A program made the translations under genes and the position numbers. Shown piece by piece: positions 38,701-49,427 of a stretch of DNA of 64,000 nt. The first letter of the stretch is position 1. The number at the start of each line of letters is the position of its first letter. The notes under the pieces are model-generated. The model did not search any database, was not told where the DNA came from, and was given only the letters and a program-made list of their open reading frames with translations. Source of the stretch: Stichopus chloronotus (Eukaryota > Echinodermata > Holothuroidea > Aspidochirotida > Stichopodidae); assembly GCA_021234535.1 (NCBI GenBank), contig CM037836.1, positions 27,642,769-27,706,768 of the forward strand, written 5' to 3'.

Positions 38701-41700
38701 CATAACAGTTTGGTATGTATTGTATAGATATTAAAAACAAATTAGTCAAGGGCACTGCATCAATAACTACTGTGGCATCATTTCTGTAATTTATTAATCA
38801 TTTACATTGTACATTAGGTTGGGAAGATGGATTGAATCATAACTGCATGCCTCCCAGATGTTTCCCCTATTGTACAGTACTCTACCCTCCAGTATTATCT
38901 AACCTCTGTTACCTCCTATTACCAATGTGTACTAGAACAGAGCTTTGGTGTAACATGAGTTGTCAAACCAGCAGTAGCCCTATGTAAAGATAACCACTTT
39001 CGTTGACATTTTTTCATTAAATATATGTGGGGATGTTCTCTTGAAATTTAGAAGAAAACAGCCTCAATGTTCAGTTATGTTCAACAACTTGAAGTTTATG
39101 ATCGATATCTAGACAAAGCAAGTCATTATTGACATCAGTTTGTGAAGGTTGTCCCGTATGCCAAATTTATTCCATACTATGAGAAAGCATTTCAAAATAT
39201 TCTTTATTAATTTGTAATAATATAATTGGCAGAGAATCCAAAAGAAAACAAGTGAAGTTGAATGTGAAATTCATCAAGATCTGATTTTTTCAATAACAAA
39301 AACAGCAACTTGTATAAATCAGCAACTATATAAATTAATGTTGGCCAATTGCAAACATTTGTAACTTTCAGTGAAACAGTTAAGCAATACAGTACTAGTA
39401 AGAATATACAATAATTGATTGCAGAATATGGAATATGAATCTTGCTCACAGGGAGCATCAAAAGTTAAGAGAAATTAAGAAGTTTAGTAGTAAGTACTGA
39501 ACTTAATGTAAACAATAACCTACAGTATTCATGCAGTACAGCACTATGTTGTGTGGTGGATCTTACCAGGCCCATGCACTGTACAGTACATGCCTGTGAA
39601 CATCGTAGCCTGTAGTGTGCTGCAAACAGTAGTCGATTATCTCAAATGTGAATTTAAGGACCCTCCAGCAGACGTGCCAACTAGAACAATTTTGCCGTAT
39701 TTTGTACGGAAAGTAATGACATGAACTAGCACACTTTAGCCATTGATTTGATAGTACCTCAGTTGAAGCGCCAAAAATATGGACCAATCAGAATGCTCAA
39801 ATAGGGTATTCTCCGTATAGAGGTCGGTCAGATGCATGGCAAGGTTGTTCATATCTATGGAATTGCTCAGTCACTCATACTGTACATCCTGCCACCGGAC
39901 TTAACCAAAATGCTGTAGCAAATGAGGAACTTAATTTAAGAAATGTCCATCTTGGGGTACCACTGTGTCAAAAGAAAAAAAAAATGGGAGTTTCCTTTCA
40001 TCTATTGATACTTCCATTTAGAGTATATGTTGAATACTTTTGTTATAAACTGTACATAAAATTGATATATAGTGACATGAGGGTCTCAATATAGCCTGCT
40101 CATATTTACTTTGAGGAAACGTCATCCAAAGTTTTAATGGGTGCATCCCTGGAAGTCTTTTCAAAAAATGTTGTCCACTCAGGACCATTTGAGACCTCAA
40201 AACTTGAAAAGCCAATTGAAATCTTTGAAACCAGTGGTACAGTAAAACCAGTTGAAGTGCGTACATTACATGCAAATACCTGTTTAAATCTGTTAGCTTC
40301 CTGTTCAAAACTGTTAGCATACTTGTTGATAAATCTTAACACCTGTTAATACCTGTTGAAAACCTGTTAACATCTGTTCCAATTACCTGTTGAACAGGTA
40401 CCTGTTAAAAATGTGTTAAAATTGTATTGAACTGGAATTTTCTGCTGGGTTAACTGGGCAGCACTTTCGTTCGCTCGTTGCATATTTGTCAAATTTGAGA
40501 GATGGAAAATCTTTTGGATCTCCATGTATTCTTATTTTCAATCGATTTCACAGTATACTTGTGTTTCTTATCTTCGATAGACAGAGCCTAACGAAGGCAT
40601 AGGCTAAACGTAGCCTAACGCTAGGCCTGAAACTAATTCGTCTAACGATAGGGTTAACATTGCATGATGAGAACATTAACTCCTTAGTTAGATACATAAA
40701 TGTCACTATTTAGTAGCATCTCACTTAATTTCATGGTGCTTAAATTAGGAATATTTGTCAAATTTTGAGGCAACTTACTGTGAAAATAATGACAGCCCTG
40801 GGCTTTTGTTCAATGACATGCAAACTGTATGGCAATCTTGTTTTTAGGCTATTTGGCAGTAAGTTTTATATTCTTTAGGTCTTGGTCACTTTCAAAGCTT
40901 CCTCTGTAAACTTGCCAAGGATTATTGGAAAAAATACAGTTTTGAGTGACAAAATACAACTTTTCAGTTACAAAGTACAGTTAAGTTGCTTTCTCAGAGG
41001 TTGGGAGGTTTGCTTCAGTATATCAGTATACTCAGAACTTGTCCAGAAAAATTTTAAATTTATTCATGAGTGCATGAAGTACAAAACTGTCATTCTGAAA
41101 TTGTTTGAGTCCTCAGCCCAGTGTACAGTACAGTATGCAGTGCAATGTACTCAACTGTGGTGCTTTCTGTACAGTACCTCTGTTAACAAAAGAGGTCAGA
41201 TGTGTGGCCTAGTTGCAGAATATCCTGAGACCGAACACAGTCTATGTTATACATAGTTTGATTAGGTCAGTGCTCTTTTTGCAACAATTAAGTGCTTTAC
41301 ATGCTGTCAGTGACAACTGCAGCACTTCAGTTCTTATTCTCTATTTCTGCTTCATAGTAGCTGGCAGGGACTCTGTTTTCCTTCGTAGCAATCTGTCAAC
41401 CTGTGCCCATGGATGCACATTAACATGTTATTTTGAAAGCATAATGTCAAACTGAAGTTTTGATACCTAGGATACATACCCACTTAAAAAGTACTTAACT
41501 GCATGATGGATTCAGTGTATGCTAAGGAGAAATGGGAATATCAAAAAAGTATCAGCAGTTAATGTACAGTGCCATGTGACAAGAAAACAATGAGGCAACT
41601 GTCTTTACAGATGCAACGCTCGGGGTTTAAAGGCTTTAATGCATCACCCCAGACAGTTTAAATTCTCCCAACCACCTACCTCTAGTCCCTCCCTCAGCCT

Positions 41701-44700
41701 GTCTTACATTCCTCCACATGTGTAATCAAAACAATGGATCCCTGTGTACGCTGTGTAATACGAGCTGCTCTGCATCTTTCGAATTTGCTGGCAATCTAAG
41801 AGTACTGTACTTAGAACCAGTTGAGAATTTTCCTTTCAGGGAGGTAAAAATATAGCTTACGGTGATGCAATACAGCCTTTAAGGTCACTCATGATGACCA
41901 TACACTTGTGAGTGAGGCTTAGTTATCTTATACATGTACTGTGAAGATGATTGATTCTTGTACATGAACAATTAAATGTGAGTGTGGTAGCATTGGCATC
42001 ATTTGTCCAGTTATATCCTATATCATTCTGGACATATAGTGCATGTGCAGTACAGTGCAACAAAGTTTCTGCCTTGTCAAATATGGATGGTCCTAAAATG
42101 GCTACATATTCCACATTGTGCCTTGTACTGTATGGCATATGAGTTTCACATTAAGTTTACTTCTTCTCCCCCCCCCCCCCCACCATCATAAACCCTCCTT
42201 TACTGTACATAAATACAGTACATTGTGTGAATTGTGGGGTTACAGTTGTAAATCTGTGGGCATAGCCATCTTTTTTACAAGAAATCAAACTCACTTCTTA
42301 TTGATATTACATGTGTCAGCAAATATACTTGTATATAAGCCTTTAGTACAGATTTTCTTATTTTAAAGGCAAATAGGACGTTTGATTTAGAGAAAACATC
42401 CATATTGTTGAAACCAATGTTTGTGGACGTAGAATGATAGATTATTCAAAATAAGGAAGGACAGTAGCCGTCTTTTCAAGAAATAAGCTCCTCACCGATA
42501 GAAATTCAGTTATTTCTTACTCAAAACTAATTTGTTCACCCAAACTTTTCAAAATTCAAATGATGCATCTTCTGTTACTCATCATATGCATAATGTTTTA
42601 AGGAGATGAAGCTTTGGTAGATGTTTATTGATGACACTGAATGGTTTAACAATGAGTACCACTATTTTCTTTTGTATGTCATGTTGGTGTATTCTAAACG
42701 CCCTACAGTATTTCCCTTTAACATTTACATACATCAGCCAAGGTGTACTAAAAGTTTGCAGCAAGTGTAGACCAAACCATGTAAAGACAGACAATAGTAT
42801 TAAACCATCAGGCACCACCTCCATCAGCCAAACTATTTTCTTCAGTGACATTTGCACTCATCTTCTATCTTCCCCTTCCTCCCTTCTGACCCCCCCCCCC
42901 CCCTCTCACATTTAGCTTTTCCGGCAGAAACCCTGGACAATAACTCATGAGCATGAAACTTTGATAAGGTTAACTTGTTGTTGTATAAACAGTAGTCACT
43001 CACTACAGTAATCTCTACATCATGAGGTCTGTACAGTATGTGCATCCTGTTTAATATTAAAACAGCATCTCTGGCTTTGAGCTCAAAAGTGCCTGCCACA
43101 ATGATTTGCTGTAACCGGCAGGGAGGACTTACACTATTATAACAATTTTCATACACTTGACCACACTTAACCCCAGACGTGTGATCAACATGTTACGTTA
43201 GCTTGGTCAATGAAACTTGGCAGACATGTACACTAAGATTCAGTTCGACATACATACTGTACTTGTCTGAGAGTCAAGTTCTGCCATATATTGTTCTGTT
43301 GAATCAGGATATAAGTGCAATAAGAAGCAGAACAGTTTCAAAACACACAACACTATAGAGTCCAGTGCCAGTGCATTAAATAGAGAAAGGCCTGTTCATT
43401 GCAATATTTACAGTACAGTGCTTGAGTGTTGTAATTCAAGACAAGTGCACTTAAAGGGAAATAGGGCGTTCGTTTTACGGGAAACATCCATATTAATAAA
43501 ACCAATGTTTGTGGATGCAGAATGATAGATTAATAAAAATGAGGAAGGACAGTAGCCTTCTTTTCAAGAAATAAGTTTCTCACAGGTAGAAATTCAGTCA
43601 TTTGATGCTCAACACTAAATTGTTCACCCAAACTTTTCAAAATTCAAATGATGCATCTTCCGTTACTCATTACATGCATAATGCTTGAGGAGATGAAGCT
43701 TAGGCAGATGTTTATTGATGAGACTGACGGTTAAACAATGACTAACGCTATTTCTTTTGAATGTCATGTTGGTGTATTCTAAACGCCCTATTTCCCTTTA
43801 AATGGCGAGAATTTTCAGCCAGAGCAAAAATGTTTCATTCAGTGAATGATTATAGGGCCAAGAATTGAAACTGATTTTAAAACTGGATATATTTATTTCC
43901 AGATGGAAATTTGAGAGCATTTAAATCTGCATCGTTGCATTGAACCTGTACATCCGAGATAAAAATAGCTGCGAACTGTTTGTGCAGTTTACAGTCCCAG
44001 CATGACTTCACTTTGAAGGTCACTGTACCTTCCTTTCAGACACTGTCTTTCTGTAGTTTCTGCTCAGATTCTGTGTAATCCCAGAACATACTTTAGCACA
44101 AAAAATCAATTCATCCTTATACCTGTATGCAATTGAGTTTAGTGGATAAAACTCTTGCAAAAAACTCATGAAATTTTGTTTTGTTTTGTTTTGATGAAAC
44201 GTAATTGAAGGTTAAAACCAGAGGAGTGGTTGTCCTTCTATGATGCAGGTGGCTGAGGCGTTGAACTATTTCTTCATTCTCTTCCCACACGTTCAATGTT
44301 AAAAATAAGCAAGAAATTGGTTTAATGCTCTTTGGAGTCCATATATGCATTTCATAAAAGCAGATAAATATAAGGGAACCTTCAGCTTCTATGAACATGC
44401 CGTTGTTTTGTCGTTTGCAGTTTGAAGAAGACACCTGTCTTCTGATGTAAACTGTTGTATAGTGTTCAGCTATCTTCAGCATACATGCACCAAAATGCTG
44501 TGATCAGAAAACAAATGTATTAAGAATTTATGTCAATTTTGCTATCAAATCGTTCTTTTCACCTGAAGCGCATGCTTCATATTTTGGGTATGAAGGCTGA
44601 ATTGTTGTAATAGGTTGGCGAGTGCCTTTCTTTCTCTCCTTTCACGGAAAGTTTTATCTGATGAGCAACCTCCTTCCAGATTTTTTCTTTTCCAGACACA

Positions 44701-44956
44701 TTACTGTATGATACTGTTGTTACTGTTATTACTGTTCTTTGCAATCATGTCAATTCTTTATACTTGATGCTACATGTGATCAAATCTGATTTTTGTTCTA
44801 CCACGCTAGTCCTTGCCAGAGCATGGTGTCCGTGTGGTGTTTGTGGAGCTGGGAGACACTAAACTGGAGCTTCTTCATCCACTTGGGGACAAAAGCCCAA
44901 TTACCGGATTTTTGAGGAAACAACCCTCAGGGGGAATGCACCATATTTGTATTGAG
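24798..44956 (+). CDS. MCEE: Methylmalonyl-CoA epimerase, coding exons 1-4 (last exon missing)
   Basis: Mitochondrial methylmalonyl-CoA epimerase converts (S)- to (R)-methylmalonyl-CoA in propionyl-CoA breakdown, ahead of methylmalonyl-CoA mutase. It belongs to the vicinal oxygen chelate family. Exons 24798-24881, 29007-29115, 29486-29541 and 44810-44956 join in frame to 132 residues. Diagnostic segments are WNLGKLNHVGIAVPDL (His56 is the expected first metal ligand), YKDVLGAKVSEPM, LPEHGVRVVFVELGDTKLEL, LLHPLGDKSPITGFL and GGMHHICIE (His127/His128 region, second metal His). They run almost collinear with the 176-residue human enzyme. The first 48 residues are Arg/Ser/Leu-rich like a mitochondrial presequence. 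The last exon (about 48 residues, with the HPKDCGGVLVELE-type end and the final Glu ligand) was not found up to 64000. It is probably off the right edge. Confidence 0.93.
24882..29006 (+). other. MCEE intron 1
   Basis: About 4.1 kb if exon 1 is right. It holds a G-rich run at 25102-25115, a roughly 105-bp tandem repeat at 25544-25775 and otherwise AT-rich sequence. No second gene is recognised. Confidence 0.6.
25544..25775. repeat. Tandem repeat, about 105-bp unit, just over 2 copies
   Basis: GAGGTTCATTGGACTT at 25544, GAGGCTCAGTGGACTT near 25648 and AAGGCTCAGTGGACTT near 25754 mark unit starts. Between them lie matching TTTTTAAAGAAAGRTAA and AAAATAACATGYAARTGTAT words and a GCCTCCAC stretch. 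Confidence 0.8.
29007..29115 (+). CDS. MCEE: MCEE coding exon 2
   Basis: Codes residues 29-64 plus one base, including SKAPWNLGKLNHVGIAVPDL. It matches the start of the VOC domain of animal methylmalonyl-CoA epimerases (VWNLGRLNHVAIAVPDLEK). Acceptor TTTCAG at 29006, donor GTAAGT. Confidence 0.95.
29116..29485 (+). other. MCEE intron 2
   Basis: A 370-base intron with consensus ends and a T-rich tract before the acceptor. Nothing else is seen. Confidence 0.9.
29486..29541 (+). CDS. MCEE: MCEE coding exon 3
   Basis: Codes EKATTMYKDVLGAKVSEPM (residues 65-83), matching EKAAAFYKNILGAQVSEAV. Acceptor TTTTTCAG, donor GTATGT. Phase 1 in, phase 0 out. Confidence 0.95.
31237..31560 (+). repeat. 145-bp tandem repeat family, array 1 (about 2 units)
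   Basis: Units carry, in order, GAAGCTTGGAYARAYCTCAT, a TGTACYA stretch, AGGTCAAAGGTCATTTG (exact at 31287) and TGTAAACATGATATCTCAAG. The two AGGTC starts are 144 bases apart (31287, 31431). This is the smallest of four arrays of the family. Confidence 0.9.
31800..35065. mobile_element. Large imperfect palindrome (foldback-like), about 3.3 kb
   Basis: The outer arms 31800-32110 and 34715-35065 are inverted copies. Shared words include CTTGGAGTGG, GAACAGTTGCC and CACCTGTCCAAAT. The inner arms 33300-33760 and 34040-34520 are also inverted copies, sharing CAGATACTTTTG, TTCTGCTTACCA, TTGCAGTAAACT and TTACAAATCCCCATG. The centre is near 33900. A block of six roughly 155-bp tandem units (32060-32985) occurs only on the left side. 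No transposase is seen. Confidence 0.88.
32060..32985 (+). repeat. Diverged tandem repeat, about 155-bp unit, 6 copies
   Basis: The marker TTTCCAGxxTATCTTGA and variants recur near 32068, 32226, 32388, 32540, 32702 and 32848. Each is followed by a GAGCAATTxAxxxAAAACTT-like stretch, then GGACTTACC, then AAATTTGCTGATTTTxxG and AAAGGCAATTTTGC-like words. Copies are strongly diverged. Confidence 0.78.
35440..35600 (+). mobile_element. Possible LINE 3'-end remnant
   Basis: A plus-strand frame contains CICSIVNTAARLTKRW, which resembles the LQxIxNxAARLV motif near the C-terminus of CR1/L2 reverse transcriptases. The downstream part does not match well. Weak evidence. Confidence 0.3.
35705..35740. 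repeat. (GT)n microsatellite
   Basis: An uninterrupted GT run just upstream of array 2 of the 145-bp family, continuing as an imperfect GTGTGTGCACGTGTGTG stretch. Confidence 0.95.
35788..37190 (+). repeat. 145-bp tandem repeat family, array 2 (about 9 units)
   Basis: Nine units spaced 145-150 bases apart, the last one shortened. Each has TTGTAAACACGATATCTC, ACTGTGACTGATGTCATACT, GGTTGGTCATATTAAGTAGA, GATCCCTATTGTTTTTGGT and an AGGTCA-rich block. The array follows a (GT)n tract at 35705-35740. Reading frames through it are by-products. Confidence 0.93.
37319..37484. mobile_element. Foldback hairpin element, 166 bp
   Basis: Left AAGGTTAATCAACTTTGGAC and the inner GTATTAACTGCAGTATAATG are answered in inverse at the right end (CATTATCCTGCAGTTAATAC, then GTCCAGCATTGATGAACCTT). 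The arms are about 70 bases and the loop about 40. No coding capacity. It may be a small MITE or a structured RNA when transcribed within MCEE. Confidence 0.85.
40270..40425. repeat. Cluster of ACCTGTT words and a 14-bp palindrome
   Basis: ACCTGTTAA/ACCTGTTGA-like words recur about ten times at irregular 10-20 base spacing. The cluster includes the perfect palindrome AACAGGTACCTGTT and an adjacent ACCTGTTGAACAGGT. This looks like a short-period degenerate repeat. Confidence 0.65.
41637..41890 (+). repeat. Inverted repeat, left arm (MCEE intron 3)
   Basis: About 250 bases, inverted and diverged relative to 45320-45578. Shared words, given on this strand, include GCATCACCCCAGACAGTTT, AATTCTCCCAACCACC, CAAAACAATGGATCCCTGTG, AGAACCAGTTGAGA and GTAAAAATATA. 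Confidence 0.85.
42363..42721 (+). mobile_element. TTAA-ended MITE, copy 1
   Basis: A 359-base element that begins TTAAAGGCAAATAGGACGTT and ends AAACGCCCT, an insert, then ATTTCCCTTTAA. The ends are inverted repeats with some decay. The body matches copy 2 (words AAACCAATGTTTGTGGA, AGGAAGGACAGTAGCC, CAAATGATGCATCTTC). Confidence 0.87.
43451..43801 (+). mobile_element. TTAA-ended MITE, copy 2
   Basis: A 351-base element whose ends are a perfect 20-base inverted repeat (TTAAAGGGAAATAGGGCGTT at the left, its complement at the right). The TTAA tips and the TTAAAGGRR-type end recall T2/Kolobok-type MITEs described in Xenopus (from memory). No coding capacity; same orientation as copy 1. Confidence 0.9.
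44810..44956 (+). CDS. MCEE: MCEE coding exon 4
   Basis: 49 codons (residues 84-132) starting SLPEHGVRVVFVELGDTKLE and ending GGMHHICIE. It matches the human LPEHGVSVVFVNLGNTKMELL and GGMHHICIEV segments. Acceptor ACGCTAG, donor GTAAGA. It is flanked at about 3 kb and 0.4 kb by an inverted repeat pair. Confidence 0.96.
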
Positions 44957-45319
44957 GTAAGACTTCAAGAATGTACAGTCATACAGATAAAACATTTACA
45001 GCAGCACTTTTAAGTAGGCTGATCTGTGTCTTTCTATGAGCAGTTACCTACACAGGCCACTATCTTACACAGTGGAGTGCTGCACTACTGTATACTGTAT
45101 TTCATTACAGTATGCATAGCACTATAACACACTATATTACCGTACACTATCATACACATTATATGTACCATGCTACACTAAATACACTGCAATATACAGT
45201 TGCACCGGAGAGTTCTAGGAGCACTCTTCTCTATGTAATGTATGTAAGTGCAACTATCACAAGTGTATCTTTACAGTAAGTTTAAACACCACCTGAAATG
45301 TTTGCACTTAAAAGTCCAT

Positions 45320-45578
45320 GATACTGAAAGGCAATAACTCATCACCCTAAGTTATATTTTTACTTTCTGGAAAGCAAAACTCTCAACTGGTTCTAAGTTA
45401 CAGTACTCTTTGATTGACAGCAAATTCAAAAGATGCAGAGTAGCTCACATTGCACAGGCTACACAGGGATCCATTGTTTTGATTGCACATGTGGAGGAAT
45501 TTCAGACAGGCTGAGGGAGGGGCTAGACGTTGGTGGTTGGGAGAATTGAAACTGTCTGGGGTGATGAGCTTTTGTCTT
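45320..45578 (-). repeat. Inverted repeat, right arm (MCEE intron 4)
   Basis: Inverted partner of 41637-41890: TCTCAACTGGTTCTAAGTTA, CACAGGGATCCATTGTTTTG and AAACTGTCTGGGGTGATGAG on the plus strand. It lies about 0.4 kb downstream of MCEE exon 4, so the pair brackets that exon. Confidence 0.85.
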
Positions 45579-48500
45579 GAAGTACTGTGGATCATGGAAA
45601 GCCAATATCACAATATCATCTTGGCTGGATGGTTAAATAGGATGAGATCAATGCTTTTTACCCAAATTATTGCTTCCAGTAGTTCATTTGCTCTCATTTT
45701 TACTTGTAAAATATTCTACTGTAGATATGTCTGCTATGTATGGAGAACTACGTAGAACAGAATACCTACAGTATATATTCTACAGTACATATTCTAATGT
45801 CTATTTTAGTCTTCATTATTGCTGTCATATGTAGTATCCATTCATATGAAGTATCCCTTCAGAGTGCACTCTACATCAGATAGTACCTGACGTACAATAC
45901 TGCAGATTATGCAAAACAATTTTCTTCAGATGCTTTGCTGTCCAAACTTTCAATAACTTATGAATTTTTAAGGAAATTTTGGATTTATACAGTGCAGTAA
46001 TTTACAACCCTTCATTTATCAAAACCAAGTTGAAATACAGTATTTGGGATGCAGAACCAATTTTTGCCTGTGGTATGAAGTTTTCAGTCTTTTGAATACT
46101 TAAGGGTTTTTTTTACCTGTTTTTGTAGCTCACACATGTACATTTTGACATGACATCTGTGAATATATTAATTTGCTGTAGCCACTCAGTATTTGGCACA
46201 AAGTCGTGTGCAACGGTGTGCATGATCAACAGTAATGCCAATAATGTCCTCAATTCCTGTCAAGGTGAAGCTTGTAATCCTGCAATAAATAGTCAGGGAT
46301 ATTTGTCATTAATTATTTGTTTTCACATTCTTTTAACTTTCACCATATTTCTGAAGTTTGTATTGTATGCCAGAAATGTGCAAGAGTAGTATTAGAGTAG
46401 TATCCCTACTGTAGTACATTAGTAAACAGAAATCAATACTTTTGGTGATTACAGATATCTGACATTTTATGGTTGGATCAATTAACTTCTTACCTTTCAG
46501 AAAATTGGTCTGCCACCGATACAAACAAATCATAGAGCAAATATTTGTCCATAGTTCACAATATGTAACATTTATAGAAGTTTTATATGTTCAGTACTGT
46601 TAACAATGCACAATAACTGTGGTATATTTCAATGTTTGTTATCCTCTTAATAAAATTGCCGTTCTATCAGAACTCGAATGAGTCCATGTTTGTTTTTCTG
46701 TCTCAGTCTGCCTATTTGAAAATGAAATTATTAATATGTGTTATTAGACTGACTGTAAATTTTGGTCATCATTGTCACACAAGCTGAATGCATTCACAGA
46801 GATGCGACAGATGTCTGTGTAAGTCTTTCCACTGTGTGTTGTCATGGGGGATAACCTCAGTGAATCTTCCAAAACTCCTGGACATCTGAAGTTAACGTTC
46901 TGAAATTGAAGTGATCTGAAACTGAACTTAATCTTATGTAAGTAAAGGCTTTGCAGTGTCTATGATGAGATGTGTGCGTTTAACGTACGTAATGTGTGAT
47001 ATTATTTTAGAAAGTTATTTCATAATATTCAAACTATTTTTCAAATCATAATTATCTTGCAATCATGATCAGTGGGCGCACAAGGATTTTCAAAGGCAGA
47101 GGGGTTGCAGGCCAAATGGAGGACAAAAGAATCTGCTGTGGGCCAAAATTTTTGCACTTACAGTAGCACAAAATTGAGTGCAGGACGTGAGCTTAGCAAT
47201 TTGAGTTCAGAGGCCCATCTTAGGTCCCCTGGTGGGGTTCAAGGGCCATGACCCAGTGGAGGTCACCCACAGAGAAGCCCTCTTAGCTCAGCAGTTTAAG
47301 CATCTACCTAGGTTAAAAAATTACATCTCTCAGGATAGGTATTTTTCACACATGAAGCTTATGATCCCATGGTGGGGCCAAGAGGCAAAGTCTGTTGGGC
47401 ATCCCGGGGCATTTCCCAGAAGCTCTGAGGTTTTAGCATTTGTCTCAGTGAAAATTAAATCTCCTAGACTTTCTAAAACAGAAAGGTAAATGCAAAATTA
47501 TGAATATGAACAAGGAATAGACATGTTTTCGTCAGGTCACTTCAGCTGACTGGGAACAAAGGTTCTGACTGGTAGGAAATACCCCCCCCCATGTTGGTGC
47601 CACCCTGATCATAATCAAACAGTTTGCATATTCTCAAGCTATTCTGCAAGGATATCAATACCATATTATTCATAGTTTGTAATAAATCGTTCATGTGTTC
47701 TTATCGATTGAAGTAAAACCTATGATGTTTGACTGAAAGTAGTCTCCGTAAACCTTGCTCTTTATTTTCCGAGTGATGGTATTGGTTTAATTATGATACG
47801 TCGCCCTCTCTCTATATCACGTCTTCTCTTTCATTTTGGAGTAGCTAATATCCAGTATAGGGAAGCGTTGGGTCATGCTCTGCCGAGCAGAACCAATTTG
47901 CTATCCATATTGAGAGTAATTTCCATTGGCAAAGCTTGCATTCACAGCTAAAAACTCTGTGAGGTCAAGTATTTTTGATTGAAAATGCAATTCACTGCAA
48001 TCATTCGGGTGTGCTTTTATTTTTAGGAGCTGATTGTTGCGGGCTCTTTTTATTGGCATATTTTTTCTTTGCAGTCTGTTTTAAAAGGCCGTTATACGTC
48101 AGTCGCGCAAGCAACAACAACACACTGAATAAGTTCTCTTTGGGTGATTCTGAAAAGATCTTGCTGACTTTTCAGTCAAGTTGCGAGATATTATTGTGCT
48201 GGTCCATGGCTGTAGTTTGCTTGCTTTTTGCGATAGAATCATAGCCCCAGTAGTAGATAATAGTTGTTTGTTCAATCAGTGGTGTCCACCTATTCTTCAG
48301 AAACTATTCTTCTCAAAATGCCTGGAGTCGTCATCACAGTGAAAAGGCAACAGAAATATGGCTAACGGTACACAAAAGCAACACTGCCATCGGTCAAATC
48401 AAATAAATCAGTTGTAAAAGGAAAGGATTTGTAAAGAATCCAGGGCCTTTTCAACAATTATTACTTTTGCAGTACTGTACTACTGTATATTTGACCCTGG

Positions 48501-49427
48501 ATGTTGAAGGCTTATTTCAAAACCCTCAATGTGATTACAGTATCAGCAAAAGTTGGAATAGGAATTTCATTTGTTGCTCATTAGTGCTTCATAACCATCA
48601 GCTCTCCTTCTCTCCCATATCTCATTTTCATTTTGTTTTTTGTCATATACTCCCTCGTTATGCAGTTTCATCATGCAATAATAAGAACAGATAATATAGA
48701 AGTATGGTCCTGTCCATTTGACATAAACTGTAGCAAGAGCTTTTAATCTGTCTATCTGTTAAAATGCTTTCAACTGAGAACATAAGGATCACTGCTTTTT
48801 TCTGACCTCATCACAAGTGTTTGTTCTGGGATATAAAATAATGACCCAGTATGAAACTCTGTAACCGCAGGTGTTAAAAAACAAAACTGCTATGGATAGT
48901 CCTGTGCAGTGGCAGATCCAGGAAGGGCTGGGGTTGCCATGGATCCATACTGTACACCCCCCCCCAAGTTGATCAGTTCTCTCTTCAGTATTAAATTGCA
49001 GACCTTTAAGTGTTGCTCACCTTAGCATAGGTTGGTGTAAAAACTTGTATACCATACTGAAGGTACTAGTTTTAGGTAAATTCTTCAGATGTAAGATGCT
49101 ATCCCACAACTATCCTACACTGGGTAAATCTAGTGCACCCCCAAACAAATATCCTGGCCTGTGTAACATGTAAATAATCTTTATTTTCTGGATTGATGTA
49201 ATGCACAGTGCCTGATCTTAATCGCACTTCTAATGGTGCACAATAGTTTTCTTGTTGTTGGTTTGTCCATGTGTATACCCCATATGTTTGTTGCATGGAT
49301 AGTAAGTTTGTGTGTTGGTTTCTGTAGTTTCTTGTTTTCTTTATTTGTTTGATTTTAGAACATTTTTTTTTGTTTGATTTTAAATTCCATTGTTAAAAGT
49401 ATCACTATCACTTAGCACTTGACAGAA

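Larger units (their letters stand above)
29542..44809 (+). other. MCEE intron 3
   Basis: A 15.3-kb intron, rich in repeats listed separately (31.2-37.5 kb and 41.6-43.8 kb). Stretches 29542-31230, 37490-41630 and 43802-44809 hold no recognisable gene. A 78-codon minus-strand frame near 40106-40342 and several others lack family similarity. Confidence 0.85.

Noticed and set aside
47232..47489. 85-codon plus-strand frame near G-rich repeat ends
   Set aside because: Flanked by dispersed repeat-like sequence and without any recognised domain.
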